Assembly: GCF_027244095.1 (NCBI RefSeq) | Contig: NC_069660.1 | Coordinates: 56,063,834 to 56,127,833, forward strand | DNA: 64,000 bases | Reading direction: 5' to 3' | Origin: Hemicordylus capensis | Taxonomy: Eukaryota > Chordata > Lepidosauria > Squamata > Cordylidae | Shown here: positions 34,681-44,770 of the stretch, piece after piece | Numbering within the stretch: the first letter of the stretch is position 1 | Layout of the letters: every line of letters begins with the position of its first letter | Notes under the pieces: model-generated | What the model saw: the letters and a program-made list of their open reading frames with translations, nothing else | Database searches by the model: none | Told to the model about the DNA's origin: nothing | Position numbers and translations under genes: made by a program

Positions 34681-34850
34681 GGGCCCCTTTTTACCCCCCC
34701 GAATCGATTCGGATTCAGATTTGGATTAAATCCAAATCCGAACCGAATCAAGGGTGATTCGGGTGACCCAGATTCGGGCACAAAACAGAACGGGGGTGAT
34801 TCGGCTCGGGTCCAAGCTGAATCACCCCAAAACCCGAATTGCACACCCCT
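34680..34850. mobile_element. Right end of a transposon carrying the minisatellite
   Basis: Contains the palindrome GGATTTGGATTAAATCC within a larger GAATCGATTCGGATT / AACCGAATC foldback and ends GAATTGCACACCCCTA, the TAGGGGTGTGC terminus seen in the hAT family at 871, 13022 and 62329. CR1 sequence resumes right after it. The left end was not identified. Confidence 0.65.
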
Positions 34851-34851
34851 A

Positions 34852-35285
34852 CTCAAGAGCCTTTGGAGGGGAAATTTGTTAAAAGCTTTTTGGAAGTCCA
34901 AGTGTACTGTGTCGATTGGATCATCTTTATCCATATGACACTGCAAAGAACTCGAAAAGTTCAGTAAGGCAGGACTTGCCCTTGCAGAAGCCATGTGGGT
35001 TCTCCTTCAGCAAGGCCTGAACTTTTATATGTTAAACAATTTTGGCCTTAAATATGCTTTCCATCAATTTACCCAGCACAGAACCTAAGCTAACTGGCCT
35101 GTAGTTTCCAGATCCCCCTGGATCCCTTTATGAAAATTGGAGTTAAGTTAATTGCTTTCCATTCTTCTGGTAGAGAGCCTGGTTTAGGGACAAGTTACAT
35201 ATTTTTGCTAGGAGATCAGCAATTTCACATTTGAGTTCCTTCAGAACTCATGGGTGGATGCCACCTGGCCTGGCAAATTGTTAAG
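34852..35285 (-). mobile_element. CR1 LINE, continuation of 32408-33550
   Basis: Minus-strand sequence around CTCCAATTTTCATAAAGG and CTTTTTGGAAGTCCAAG (plus strand) is CR1 reverse transcriptase upstream of the part at 33.5 kb, so this is the same insertion before the SINE and minisatellite elements split it. Confidence 0.8.
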
Positions 35286-35355
35286 AATAAACAGTGTTGG
35301 CACCTGCCTTGCAGGATCATGGGAATGGCCTTAGTGTGAAATGCATGCTGTGAGG

Positions 35356-35491
35356 CAGAGGCAGACAACCTTGGCTCTCCAGCTGTTGCTGAACTACAAC
35401 TCCCATCACCCCCAGGTGCAATTTATTGATGCTGGGGATGATGGGAGTTGTAGTTCAGCAACAGCTAGAGAGCCAAGGTGGCCTATCCCTG
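35356..35491. mobile_element. hAT-type MITE beside the OLFML3 exon 2 donor
   Basis: 136-bp palindrome: CAACCTTGGCTCTCCAGCTG and GTTGCTGAACTACAACTCCC face GGGAGTTGTAGTTCAGCAAC and CTAGAGAGCCAAGGTGG. Ends CAGAGGCAG and CTATCCCTG. Flanks ctgtgagg and ctgtggag agree at 6 of 8. Only 20 intronic bases separate it from the exon. Confidence 0.85.
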
Positions 35492-35511
35492 CTGTGGAGG
35501 CTTCTTCTCAC

Positions 35512-35797
35512 CTGTCAGCTTGTCATACTTCTCATTCTTGCGCTTCTTGACTGTGGAAACCTGATTCTCCGTGAGCTTCTCATCTACCTCCACACAAGGT
35601 GGGGCAGGATTTTGGGTTTCAAGGTAGTCCACCTCACGCTCTAGCCGGTCCACCCGCACAGCTGTGTTTTCCACCTCTGCCCGGAGTGTTTCCCGTTCTT
35701 TTTCTACTGTTTCCAGCATTGACACCACCTTATTTTTGAAGTCCCTCAGTTCACTGGAGTAACGGCTGCTCTGATCATGCCACTGAGAGATCCGCTC
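35512..35797 (-). CDS. OLFML3: OLFML3 coding exon 2 (coiled coil)
   Basis: This exon encodes residues 37-131 plus the first base of codon 132. It begins ERISQWHDQSSRYSSELRDF, after the acceptor CACCAG, and ends NEKYDKLT before the donor G|GTGAG. Heptad-like stretches around KNKVVSMLETVEKE and VDRLEREVDYLE mark the coiled coil that oligomerises the family; PCVEVDEK and NEKYD match human OLFML3. The exon is 286 bp, phase 0 in and phase 1 out, which joins exons 1 and 3 in frame. It is tightly boxed by transposons: a CR1 LINE ends 22 bp upstream of the exon and a hAT-type element starts about 20 bp downstream of it. The coding sequence itself looks intact. Confidence 0.97.
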
Positions 35798-35819
35798 CTG
35801 GTGAGAGGAAGGGAGGTTA

Positions 35820-36573
35820 GAACATAAGAACACAAAAACAGGCCCAATGCCCATCTAGTCCAGCATCCTGTTTCGCACATTGGCCTACCAGATGCCACTG
35901 AAAGCCACAGGAAGGACTTGAAGGCATGCCCTTTTTCCTGCTGTTACTCCCCTGCAACTGGTACTTAGAGGCATCCTGCCTTTGAGGCTGGAGGTGGCCT
36001 ATAGCTCTCCAACTAGTAGCTGTTGAGAGACCTCTCCTCTCCTCTCCATCCAAATCCCTCTTAAAGGCATCCAGGTTGTTGGCTGTCACCACATCTCGTG
36101 GCAAAGAATTCCACAAGTTGAGTATGCATTATGTGAAAAAGTACTTCCGTTTGTTGGTCCTAGATTTCCTGGCAATCAATTTCATGGGATGACCCCTGGT
36201 TCTAGTGTTATGTGAGAGGGAGAAGAATTTCTCTCTACCCACTTTCTTCACACCATGAATGATTTTATAGACCTCTATCATGTCTCCCCACAGCCATCTT
36301 TTTTCTAAACTAAATAGCCCCAGGTGTTGTAGTCTTGCCTCATAAGAAAGGTGCTCTAGGCCCCTGATCATCTTTGTTGCCCTCTTCTGCACCTTTTCCA
36401 GTCCTACAATGTCCTTTTTTAGATATGGTGTCCAGAATTGTACGCAGTACTCCAGGTGTGGCCGCACCTTAGTTTTGTATAAGGGCATTATAATATTAGC
36501 AGTTTTATTTTCAATCCCCTTCCTAATGATCCCTAGCATGGAATTGGCCTTTTTCACAGCTACCGCACATTGT
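35820..36573 (-). mobile_element. CR1 LINE 3' end, 22 bp upstream of exon 2
   Basis: Encodes CR1 motifs AVKKANSMLGIIRKGIENKT, YKTKVRPHLEYCVQFW, KVQKRATKMIRGLEHLSYEA, LGLFSLEKRWLWGDMIEVYK and WNSLPRDVV. The tail (minus-strand GTGTTCTTATGTTC) ends at 35820. 5'-truncated. Same strand as OLFML3. Confidence 0.93.
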
Positions 36574-37692
36574 AGCCTTAGGATTGATATGGCAGGAATA
36601 CAGTTCTCTAGCAAGCAACATGTCATAGAATTCACCCACCTAGAACTCATATCACAGAGTGACTCCAGGGAGAAGCACAAGTAGTTTGCCCCCTACTTGC
36701 CCCCTCCCCATTTATGAATTCAACAGTGACAATATGTTCAGGATGAGAGTGTTAATGTGAAAGATACTATTAGTTCTGCTTTTAAAATCTCATGTGTGGG
36801 ACACAGCTTGCCTAACCAAAAAAGCACTTTGTCCCTTCTGTGCCACCACTCAAGATTTTTCCTGCCACCACTGTCTGGTCACCTTGCAGATACTAGCCTA
36901 TACTAATGTAACAGGCTATATAATCAACTACCCTCTAGGCTAATAAACCAGGAATCAAGCTATCAACATCATGAGCTTTGCTTTAAAATTCTGAAATATT
37001 AAAAAAAACCAGTTCATTGTAAGATTTTTTTTTATCTGCATTGCAGATCTTACTTAATTTTTTTCTCCAAACTTTTTTTAAAACACAACAGAATTGGGTT
37101 TGGTTTTTTTTTACTTCAGAGAGCCTTCATCTCAACAGTCTTATCCGAGCCTCTCAGACAATGCCTCCGGCTACAAATACTCATACTGTAGTAGCCACTG
37201 TACAGTTATCAGATAAAGATTTCATTGCAAACATCGCAAGTATATAGTTTGCTGTGGAACCATTGTGCAAGGCGAACAAGGGGGGTTTACCATGTTCTAA
37301 GGAGCCAGGACATGCTGGAATAAGAAATCAGACTTTACTATAACATCTGGCAAGACGATTTCAGAATGCCTTGCTTTTCACATACAGAGCAATGCCCACC
37401 CAGAGCAGTCAAAGATTCCCAAGATCCACTCCAGCCTTTCAACTCTCAGTAGAATAACACTCCCCAACCTTCTCTCAAAGTGTTCTAGCTCAGCTCCTCT
37501 GCTCAAACTGCAGCCCAAGAGTCATTTTTGAACTTCTTCAGCTTGAGATGAGCCCCCATTTAAGTGATTGTCATGGCTGAGGCAAGCAGCACTAATGCCT
37601 GCAGCTGCGAGCTGAAACTCCCCTCTCATTGCATGCATGCATCAGGCCCAGAGGAGGGTGTATCTTTTGCCATTCTGGTCTCATGTTCTCAC
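36574..37692. other. OLFML3 intron 1, nothing recognised
   Basis: AT-rich, unique-looking; a T-rich block near 37020-37110. No repeat termini. Confidence 0.45.
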
Positions 37693-37800
37693 CTCTAAAA
37701 CAGCCAGCCTCCTCTCCATGTACTCCATTAATTGTTGCTGTTGCCCATCGATGGCATTGACCAGAATAACCAGCAGAAGCAAGGTGTGGTGGGGAGCCAT
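37693..37800 (-). CDS. OLFML3: OLFML3 coding exon 1 (start codon, signal peptide)
   Basis: This exon encodes the first 36 residues, beginning MAPHHTLLLLVILVNAIDG and continuing QQQQLMEYMERRLAVLE. Residues 6-14 form a hydrophobic signal-peptide core, with likely cleavage near Gly19. The motif QQxxLxEYMERRLAxLE aligns with the start of human OLFML3. The donor is GAG|GTGAGAAC and the phase is 0, so it splices in frame to exon 2. The ATG at 37800-37798 is chosen because it gives a signal peptide of the right length and matches the human start. The exon is too short to be found by ORF length alone. Intron 1 is 1,895 bp. Confidence 0.95.
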
Positions 37801-37900
37801 GGCTGTACCTGGTGTCTTGTGCTTTGCCAGCGATCTCTGCACAGGATTCTAGCTCACCCCATTGGAATGTTTTGACAGTTTCTCTGTAAAAGTGGGGGGA
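37801..37900 (-). promoter_or_regulatory. OLFML3: Putative OLFML3 5'UTR and proximal promoter
   Basis: The 100 bases upstream of the ATG contain a minus-strand CATTCCAATGGG at 37858-37869, overlapping a TEAD-type CATTCC and a CCAAT box about 60 bases from the ATG. No TATA box or CpG-rich stretch is visible. The motifs are short and could occur by chance, and an untranslated first exon further upstream cannot be excluded. Confidence 0.25.
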
Positions 37901-38139
37901 GGGAACACAGCTTCATTTGCTCAATTTGATTAAATCCAGATGGCCAGTTTTGGAGAAAAGAGGCTGCTCTCATCCCCCAAAGAGACCAGCTTGGAGTCTT
38001 AACCCCTTTTCTGCCAGAATCCTTTGAGAACCAAGGCAGGGGAGAAGCACCACTTAGCTAGCTTGCTGCTCCAGACATCGTAGAGCTACCAGAACTTGCA
38101 ACTCCTGCTAGCAGTAACATGCAAACTTATCTTTGTGTG

Positions 38140-38290
38140 CCTCTGAATACCAGTTGCTAGGAAGCAACAGAAGGAGATGGCTGCCTGTTTGCCTTCATGG
38201 CCCACTTTTGGGCTTTCCAGAGGTATCTGGTTGGCCACTCTAGACAGGTATTTGCTCTGATCCAGTAGGGCTCTTCTTACATTCTTGAGG
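38140..38290 (+). mobile_element. CR1 LINE 3' end fragment
   Basis: GATGGCTGCCTGTTTGCCTTC, TGGTTGGCCACT and GATCCAGTAGGGCTCTTCTTA match the CR1 3' segment, diverged. Confidence 0.7.
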
Positions 38291-38384
38291 CCTATAAACT
38301 TGCTCTCTTATCCTGAGATAACCATCTCTGCTCTCACTTCAGTTGTGGTCCTGAGACTTAAACACCTCTTGTTTACATGAAAAA

Positions 38385-38830
38385 GGTCATTCACACAACC
38401 AAAAACTGGGTAGGACAAGAAATGTAGAAATGTCCTATCCAAGTTTGAGAGTTGTCCATGCTCCCAATTTTCAATTGTGTGGGAGCAAACAACCAGATAG
38501 GAGGAGGCAGAAGTGAATGAGGACATTCACACAACCAAAAACTATGTTCGCCCCAGATTTGGGAGATGTGTGTACTCGCAATTTTTGGTTGTGCGGAAGC
38601 ACAGTAGGAGGAAAACCCAGGATAGCTTTGCCTCCTATCTTACTTCCACACAATCACTTCTACCCAGTGAATTCTACCCACATAATCGCTTCTACCCAGA
38701 AGTTCTACCCACTTCTACCCATACATACTTCTTTCATTCTTACTTTGTTTCTACACAACCAAAAATTTGGAGCGCATATAGATCCCAAACCCAGCTCAAA
38801 AACAGTTTTCTATTGTGTGAATGATCTCTC
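38385..38830. mobile_element. Two adjacent foldback elements, GGTCATTCACAC family
   Basis: A partial copy (38390-38512) starts GGTCATTCACACAACC. A fuller copy (about 38520-38828) runs from GACATTCACACAACC to TTGTGTGAATGATC with facing arms TTTGGGAGATGTG / GCTCCAAATT-like sequence. The spacer of the second copy contains several CTTCTACCCA repeats. Confidence 0.75.
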
Positions 38831-39202
38831 TATGTTGTTTCAAGCCCTTTATGTTTATGGGTGTGGTGTGGTGGTGGGGTGAGAACTGCGTGCCATCAGT
38901 AGAAGGTGTTCATCACATAAGCCAGGTAAGACCCAGAAGGAAAGAGGAGGGGATTCTGAGTGAATTTCAAATGAAGAGTGAAGTCCGGTTTGTTCTATAA
39001 GAAGCTTCAGTTAGCTATTGTTTAAATATCAATATCAAAGCCCTAATTTTTATACACACTTCTTTTATTTACTGACAAAGGCGGACTATCTTGCCCTACC
39101 CCATATCTCATCAACATTTTATTCCTTATTGTGAAAATAAAATGCTTTACAGGAAGCTATAGCAGAACATAATAGATTTTCCAAATTTCTGATACAATAG
39201 TC

Positions 39203-39481
39203 CAAGGGTTCCCAACCAGTGTTCCCTCTAACAGGGATTCCCAGATGTTGACTACAACTCCCATAACCCCCAAGCAAAAGTAATTGCAGCTGGGAATTCT
39301 GGGAGTAGTATTCAACAACATCTGGGTATCCCTGTTAGAGGGAACACTGTTCCCAACCTGTGCTACTCCTGATGTTGCCGAACTACAACTCCCATCATCC
39401 TCAGCCACAACAAATTGTGGCCGGGGGTGGTGGGAACTGTAGTTCAGCAACATCTGGAGTGCCACAGGTTGGGAACCTCTG
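39203..39481. mobile_element. hAT-type MITE, host of a nested MITE
   Basis: Ends CAAGGGTTCCCAACC and GGTTGGGAACCTCTG, same terminal type as 29560-29702, with facing GAACTACAACTCCCATC / GGGAACTGTAGTTC arms. It is interrupted by 39217-39349. Flanks caatagtc and ctgtagcc agree at 5 of 8. Confidence 0.82.
39217..39349. mobile_element. hAT-type palindromic MITE, CAGTGTTCC family, perfect duplication
   Basis: 133 bp, CAGTGTTCCCTCTAACAGGG to TTAGAGGGAACACTG. Flanks ttcccaac (39209-39216 and 39350-39357) are identical, taken from the terminal repeat of the host MITE. Confidence 0.96.
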
Positions 39482-40539
39482 CTGTAGCCAAATCAATAAC
39501 TAGAAAACCACAAGGATACTGATGCTACCAAACAGTGAGGTATTGTTGATGGAGGCTGTGAATGTGGCAGTGCTTGCTAGTCAAAGGTGTATGTGTGTCA
39601 CATACAAATACACACACACTGTTCATTGGATATTTCACAATAGGATATTTCACAATGGACCGCACCAGGATGTCCAGTTCTTTGGGAAACTGAATACTCT
39701 CATTCGCTTTTTCCATATAAAATTATAGCTTCTGTGTGTGTCACTCTCTAAACTTGGAGCCTGAGATCCTGTGGTTTGCATCTTAAAGAAACATTGTCTT
39801 TGCCTTGTGCTCATTTCCCAACTGACACTCCATATCTTGAATATCTCCCTGCTAGTAGAAGAATGGAAATGTCATAGGCTGAGGTTCACCACATTAGTCA
39901 TTAGAGTGCACCACATCACCACAGTCTTGGGAGTTTTTCACTGTTTTAGAAATCACATGAGACTTTCTAGACGAAGGGTTGCCCACAAAGATCCCATAGG
40001 CAGAGGTGCAGACAGAGGGAAAGCTTATGGAGCAACTCCTCACTTAAATTTTGGGGTGGGAGGAGGAAAGACACCTTGGAGGGTGGAGAAAGATGTTTTG
40101 GGCGATAGAAAATCGCTTTTTAATACAGGGGAGAAAAAACACTATTTGGCAGTTGGGGGAAAATAAAAATGCTTTGGAGGGAAGATGAAAAGGTAACACT
40201 TTCATGGGGAAAGATAAGTACAATGAGGAGGAAACTCCACAAATGCTTAGAGCGGTATCTGCACCCCTGCATACAAGTATGGTCATAACCATACCACATT
40301 CCAGAATATTCCATTATTTATTTATTTGGGGAAATAATTTATTCGGGATAATAAAATACATTTATTGTGTGATACAAATGGAATCCAATGCACTACGTCG
40401 TTTATGCGTGCTGAATTGAGCTGAAATATTTTGTATTCAGAATCTGGTTGAGTACAAAATAAATGTACCTGGTGTCATTTATGAAGAGTGCTCTTGTGAA
40501 TAAATCCTTGTTTTTGCATGCAGAATGTACCTATTTTAA
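39482..40539. other. Intergenic, nothing recognised
   Basis: AT-rich DNA between OLFML3 and HIPK1 with no coding homology. ATATTTCACAATRGGATATTTCACAAT near 39630 is a small direct duplication. Confidence 0.4.
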
Positions 40540-40649
40540 TTTTATTTATTTATTTATCATATTAATATACTGCCTGATATATGCATCTCTAGGCAGTGTA
40601 CAAAGTCCAAATTACAAAATAAAATAAAAACAGTTTCACAGATTAAAAC

Positions 40650-40650
<1 letters not shown>

Positions 40651-40694
<44 letters not shown>
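40651..40694. repeat. Microsatellite (AAT)n
   Basis: About 14 AAT units at the tail of the inserted repeat 40697-40925. Confidence 0.95.
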
Positions 40695-40695
<1 letters not shown>

Positions 40696-40696
40696 T

Positions 40697-40925
40697 TGAT
40701 TTCTATACTGCCCTTCCAAAAATGGCTCAGGGCGGTTTACACAGAGAAATAATAAATAAATAAGATGGATCCCTGTCCCCAAAGGGCTCACATTCTAAAA
40801 AAAACCACAAGATAGACACCAGCAACAGTCACTGGAGGTACTTGTGCTGGGGGTAGATAGGGCCAGTTACTCTCCCCCTGCTAAATAAAGAGAATCACCA
40901 CAGTAAAAGGTGCCTCTTTGCCCAG
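40697..40925 (-). repeat. Interspersed repeat with L2-type tail
   Basis: Same family as 19436 and 21395: minus-strand GGTGCCTTTT-type start, TGGTGTCTATCTTGTGG, TTTGGGGACAGGGATCCATC, CGCCCTGAGCCATTTTTGG. Inserted in the L2 of 40540-41432. Confidence 0.8.
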
Positions 40926-41432
40926 TTACAGAGTTTTATATTAATTTTAATTAAAGGCCTGGGAAAACAGGTGTGTCTTAAGGATCTTTTAAAAAGCAAT
41001 CAGAGATGGAAAAGCTCTTATTGTGACAAGGAGTGCATTCCAAACTCTGGGTTAGCCACAAAGAAGGCTCAGACCCAAGTCGCCACCAGAAGTGTGGTGG
41101 CAACCATAACTGGACCTCCTCAGATGATTTTAATAGGTGGCAGGGTTCATGACAAAGAAGGATTTCTCTTAAATACCCTGGACTGAAATCATTCAGGGTT
41201 TTATAGGTAATGACCAGCACTTTGTATTTCACTTAGAAACATATTGGCAGCCTGTGCAATTCTTCCAGAACTAGTGTTATATGGTCCCTTCGTGTTGTCC
41301 CAGAGACCAACCTGGCTAGCACATTCTGTACCAGTTGTAGTTTCTGAACTATGTATAAAGGCACCCCCACACGGGGTGCATTACAGTAGTCAAGCCTGGA
41401 GATCACCAGCAAAAGGACCCTGTTGGTCATTT

Positions 41433-41927
41433 TGAATCTCTCAGCAGCTTTCAATACCATCAACCATGGTATCCTTCTGGATCACCTGGAGGTACTGGGG
41501 TGAAGGGGGCACTGCTTTGCAGTGGTTCCACTCAGACCTCTTGGGCAGATTTCAAAAGGTGTTACTTTGAGACTGTTGCTCTATGAAGCGAGAGCTTTTG
41601 TATGGCTCTATCTTACCCTGAGTGACAATGCAAAGGCAAGCATTCTCTGTAGTTGCCCCAGGGCTGTGGAACACACTTCCTGCTGAGATTAGAGCTGCTC
41701 CATTCCTGTTGGTTTTTTAGGAAACAGCTCAAGACACATCTCTCGGCTATACTTTTTAGGTATTAAGCAGTTTTTATGGATAGTTATTTTAATTTGAACT
41801 TCTTATATGTTTTGTTTTAAAATCTCTTGGTTTGTTTCATTGTAAACCACCTAGAGACTGTGATACTGGGTGATATACAAATTTGTTAAATTAATAATAT
41901 TAATAATATGTACTACCATTTTAAGGT
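41433..41927 (+). mobile_element. L2-clade LINE fragment inserted head-on in another L2
   Basis: Plus-strand L2: starts at CTCTCAGCAGCTTTCAATACC, jumps from the polymerase region (CTTGGGCAGATTTC) to the C-terminal end (GCTGTGGAACACACTTCCTG) and finishes AAACCACCTAGAGACTG with an A/T tail. The internal jump means about a third of the coding region is missing. Confidence 0.82.
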
Positions 41928-42082
41928 CATTTACCTCCAGAAATGGGCGAAGCTGACGTATCAGCTGAAGATTATGAAAATTGTTCCTGACCATTGCCTC
42001 AACCTGAGAAACCAGAGCACTTTGGATCCAAGAGCACTCCCAAGATACATACCTGATCTTTCAGGGTGAGTGTAACCCCATC

Positions 42083-42218
42083 CAGTACTCCCTCTAACAG
42101 GGTTTCCTAGATGTTGTTGACTACAACTCCCTTAATCCACAAGCAAAAGTAATTGCAGCTGGGGATTCTGGGAGCTTTAGTCAACAACAACTGGGAATCC
42201 TTGTTAGAGGGAACACTA
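42083..42218. mobile_element. hAT-type palindromic MITE, CAGTGTTCC family
   Basis: CAGTACTCCCTCTAACAGGG to TTAGAGGGAACACTA with GACTACAACTCCC / GGGAGCTTTAGTC arms. It interrupts L2 coding sequence; the flanking 8 bases no longer match. Confidence 0.85.
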
Positions 42219-42230
42219 GTCTTGACCCCG

Positions 42231-42231
<1 letters not shown>

Positions 42232-42278
<47 letters not shown>
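42232..42278. repeat. Microsatellite (AC)n
   Basis: About 22 AC units inside the minus-strand L2, next to the MITE. Confidence 0.95.
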
Positions 42279-42279
<1 letters not shown>

Positions 42280-42984
42280 ATCAGTGCCTCAATCTTATTT
42301 GGATTCAACTTCAGTTTTGTTATCTCTCATCCAGCCCATTACTGTCTCCAGGCTGGCATTTAGAGAAGTTATGTCATTTCCTAATGAAGTTGATAGGAAG
42401 AAATAGATTTGGGTGTTATCAGCATATTGATAACACCCTGCACCAAATATCATGATGATCTCTCCCAGCAGTTTCATGTAGATGTTAAAGAGCATTGGAG
42501 ACAATATGGAGCCTTGTGGAACTCCGTACAGTAACTCTTGCTTTGCAGAGCAACAGTCTCCAAGTGACACCATCTGGAATCTACCCAAGAGGTAGGAACA
42601 GAACCACTGTAGAACAGTACCACCTAATCCCACCTCCCTCAGGTAACCCAGAAGGACACCATGGTCAATGGTATCAAAAGCCACCAAGAGATCCAAGGAT
42701 TTGTATTATAACAAGCCAACTAAGAAGCAAGGAGATCACAAGCCAATCGGAAGCCAGTGCCAAAAATAGGAAGCAAGGGGGAAACAGTCCACCAAAATGG
42801 CACTTGGAATGCTCTAAATCCATTCCATCGGAATAACCAGTTGTTCCAATGGAGTGTTCTGGGATTTACATTCTATTCAAAACTCAGAATGGAATGCAAA
42901 TTCTGTTCTGTGCACATCCCTATCCAATACATTTTACCACCTGAGGCAAGGAGAATGTCTTCTTCACTATGAGCCCCATCACCC

Positions 42985-44725
42985 ATTGAGATAATCTCCG
43001 AGGAAGGCAGGATGCCTCCTTGTTTTAAGGAGGCAATTATTAGACCTATTTTAAAGAAGCCTGCATTAGATCCCTCAGAACTGAGCAATTACAGTCCTGT
43101 TTCCAACATTCCGTGGCTGGGCAAGGTGATTGAGAAGGTGGTGGCCTCCCAGTTCCAGACAGTCTTGGAGGAAACTGATTATTTAGACTCATTTCAAACT
43201 GGCTTTCGGGCAGGCTAGGGGGTGCAGACTGCCTTGGTCAGCCTAATGGATGATTGGGATTTAACAGAGGAAGTTGGTCCTTTCACACCTCTCTGCGGCT
43301 TTCAATACTATCGACCATAGTATCCTTCTGGAGCATCTGAGGGGGTTGGGAGTGGGAAACACTGCTTTGCAATGGTTCTGCTCCTACCTCTTGGGCAGGT
43401 TCCAGATGGTGTCCCTTGTAGACTGTTGTTCTTCAAAATCTGAACTTTTGTATGGTGTCCCTCAGGGCTCCATATTGTCTCCGATGTTGTTTAACATCTA
43501 CATGAAACCACTGGGAGAGATCATCAGGGGATTTGGTGCAGGGTGTTATCAGTATGATGATGACACCCAAATCTACTTCTCCATGTCAACATCATCGGGA
43601 GAGGGCATAACCTCCCTAAATGCCTGCCTGGAGGTGGTAATGGGCTGGTTGAGGGATAACAAACTGAGACTGAATCCAGATAAGACGGAGTTACTCATTG
43701 TGCAGGGTTGAAACTTGGGAGATGAGTTTGATCTGCCTGTTCTGGATGGGGTCACACTTCCCTGGAAGGAACAGGTACTTAGTCTGGGGGTGCTTCTGGA
43801 TCCAAGCCTATTCTAAAGAAGCCTGCATTAGATCCCTTAGAACTGAGCAATTACAGTCCTGCCTCAACCGGTCTCCCAGGTTGAGGCAGTGGCCAGAAGT
43901 GCCTTCTATCAGCTTCGGCTGATACGCCAGCTGCATCTGTTTCTTGAGATAAATGACCTCAGAAGAGTGGTACATATGCTGGTCACCTCCAGACTGGATT
44001 ACTGCAATGCGCTCTATGTGGGGCTGCCCTTGTGTGTAGTCCAGAAACTACAGCTGGTCCAGAATGCAGCAGCCAGATTGGTCTGTGGGTCATCTCAGAG
44101 AGACCGTATTACTCCTGTATTGAAATATCTACACTATGGCTACCGATAAGTTTCCGGGCAAAATACAAGGTGCTGGTTATAACCTATAAATCCCTAAACA
44201 GCTTGGGCCCTGGGTATTTAAGAGAACGTCTTCTTCGTTATGAACCCCACCATCCATTGAGATCATCAGGAGAGGTCTGTCTGCAGTTGCCATTGGCTTG
44301 TCTGGTGGCTATTCGGGGACAGGCCTTCTTCACTGCTGCCCCAAAGCTCTGGAACACGCTCCCTGCTGAAATAAGAGCCTCCCCATCTCTGACAACTTTT
44401 TAAAAGCCTTTAAAGACGCACCTATTCACCCAGGCTTTTAATTAAATATTGTTTTAACATCATTTTAAAATGTTGATTTAAAATTTAAATTGCTGTAGTG
44501 CTTTAACTCTTACTATATCATTTGTTTTAACTACTGTTTTAAGTTTTCTGTTGTCATTTATTTTAACTAATGTTTTAACTTCTTGTCTGTTTGTTTGTTG
44601 TAAAAAGTCTTTAATGATGCATTTGTTCACCCAAGCTTAACTAGAATTGTGGTTTTTAATTGTTTTAATTTTTGTTTTATGTCGTTGTAAACCACCCAGA
44701 GACTTAGGTTTGGGGTGGTATACAA
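42985..44725 (+). mobile_element. L2-clade LINE, longest copy, with internal rearrangement
   Basis: In order: RPILKKPALDPSELSNYSPV, GKVIEKVVASQFQ, LSAAFNTIDHSILLEHLRGL, LQWFCSYLLGRFQMVSLVDC, GVPQGSILSPMLFNIYMKPL, YDDDTQIYFSMS, DNKLRLNPDKTELLIVQG, SRLDYCNALYVGLPL, LVCGSSQRDRITPVL, LWNTLPAEIRASPSLTTF, then AACCACCCAGAGACTTAGG and a tail. At 43806-43860 a 55-bp block repeats 43044-43098 (AAGAAGCCTGCATTAGATCC) in the middle of the frame. The catalytic YADD box reads YDDD here. Confidence 0.92.
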
Positions 44726-44726
44726 A

Positions 44727-44770
44727 AATAAAATAAAATAAAATAAAATAAAATAAAATAAAATAAAATA
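44727..44770. repeat. Microsatellite (AAAAT)n at the L2 tail
   Basis: About nine AAAAT units following the L2 3' end. Confidence 0.95.

Larger units (their letters stand above)
40540..41432 (-). mobile_element. L2-clade LINE, 3' part, minus strand
   Basis: The tail near 40545-40650 (CTGCCTGATATATGCATCTC on plus) is followed by end-region coding (VLVITYKTLNDFSPGYLREI) and VISRLDYCNAPRVGVPLYIV...LVSGTTRRDHITLVLEELH. The L2-tailed repeat 40697-40925 is inserted in it, and it continues at 41928 past an opposite-strand L2. Confidence 0.85.
41928..42715 (-). mobile_element. L2-clade LINE, central part, minus strand
   Basis: Minus translation includes DTIDHGVLLGYLREVGLGGT, LQWFCSYLLGRFQMVSLGDC, GVPQGSILSPMLFNIYMKLL, YADNTQIYFFLS and LETVMGWMRDNK. 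It is the upstream continuation of 40540-41432, with a MITE at 42083-42218 and an (AC)n run inside. Confidence 0.88.
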
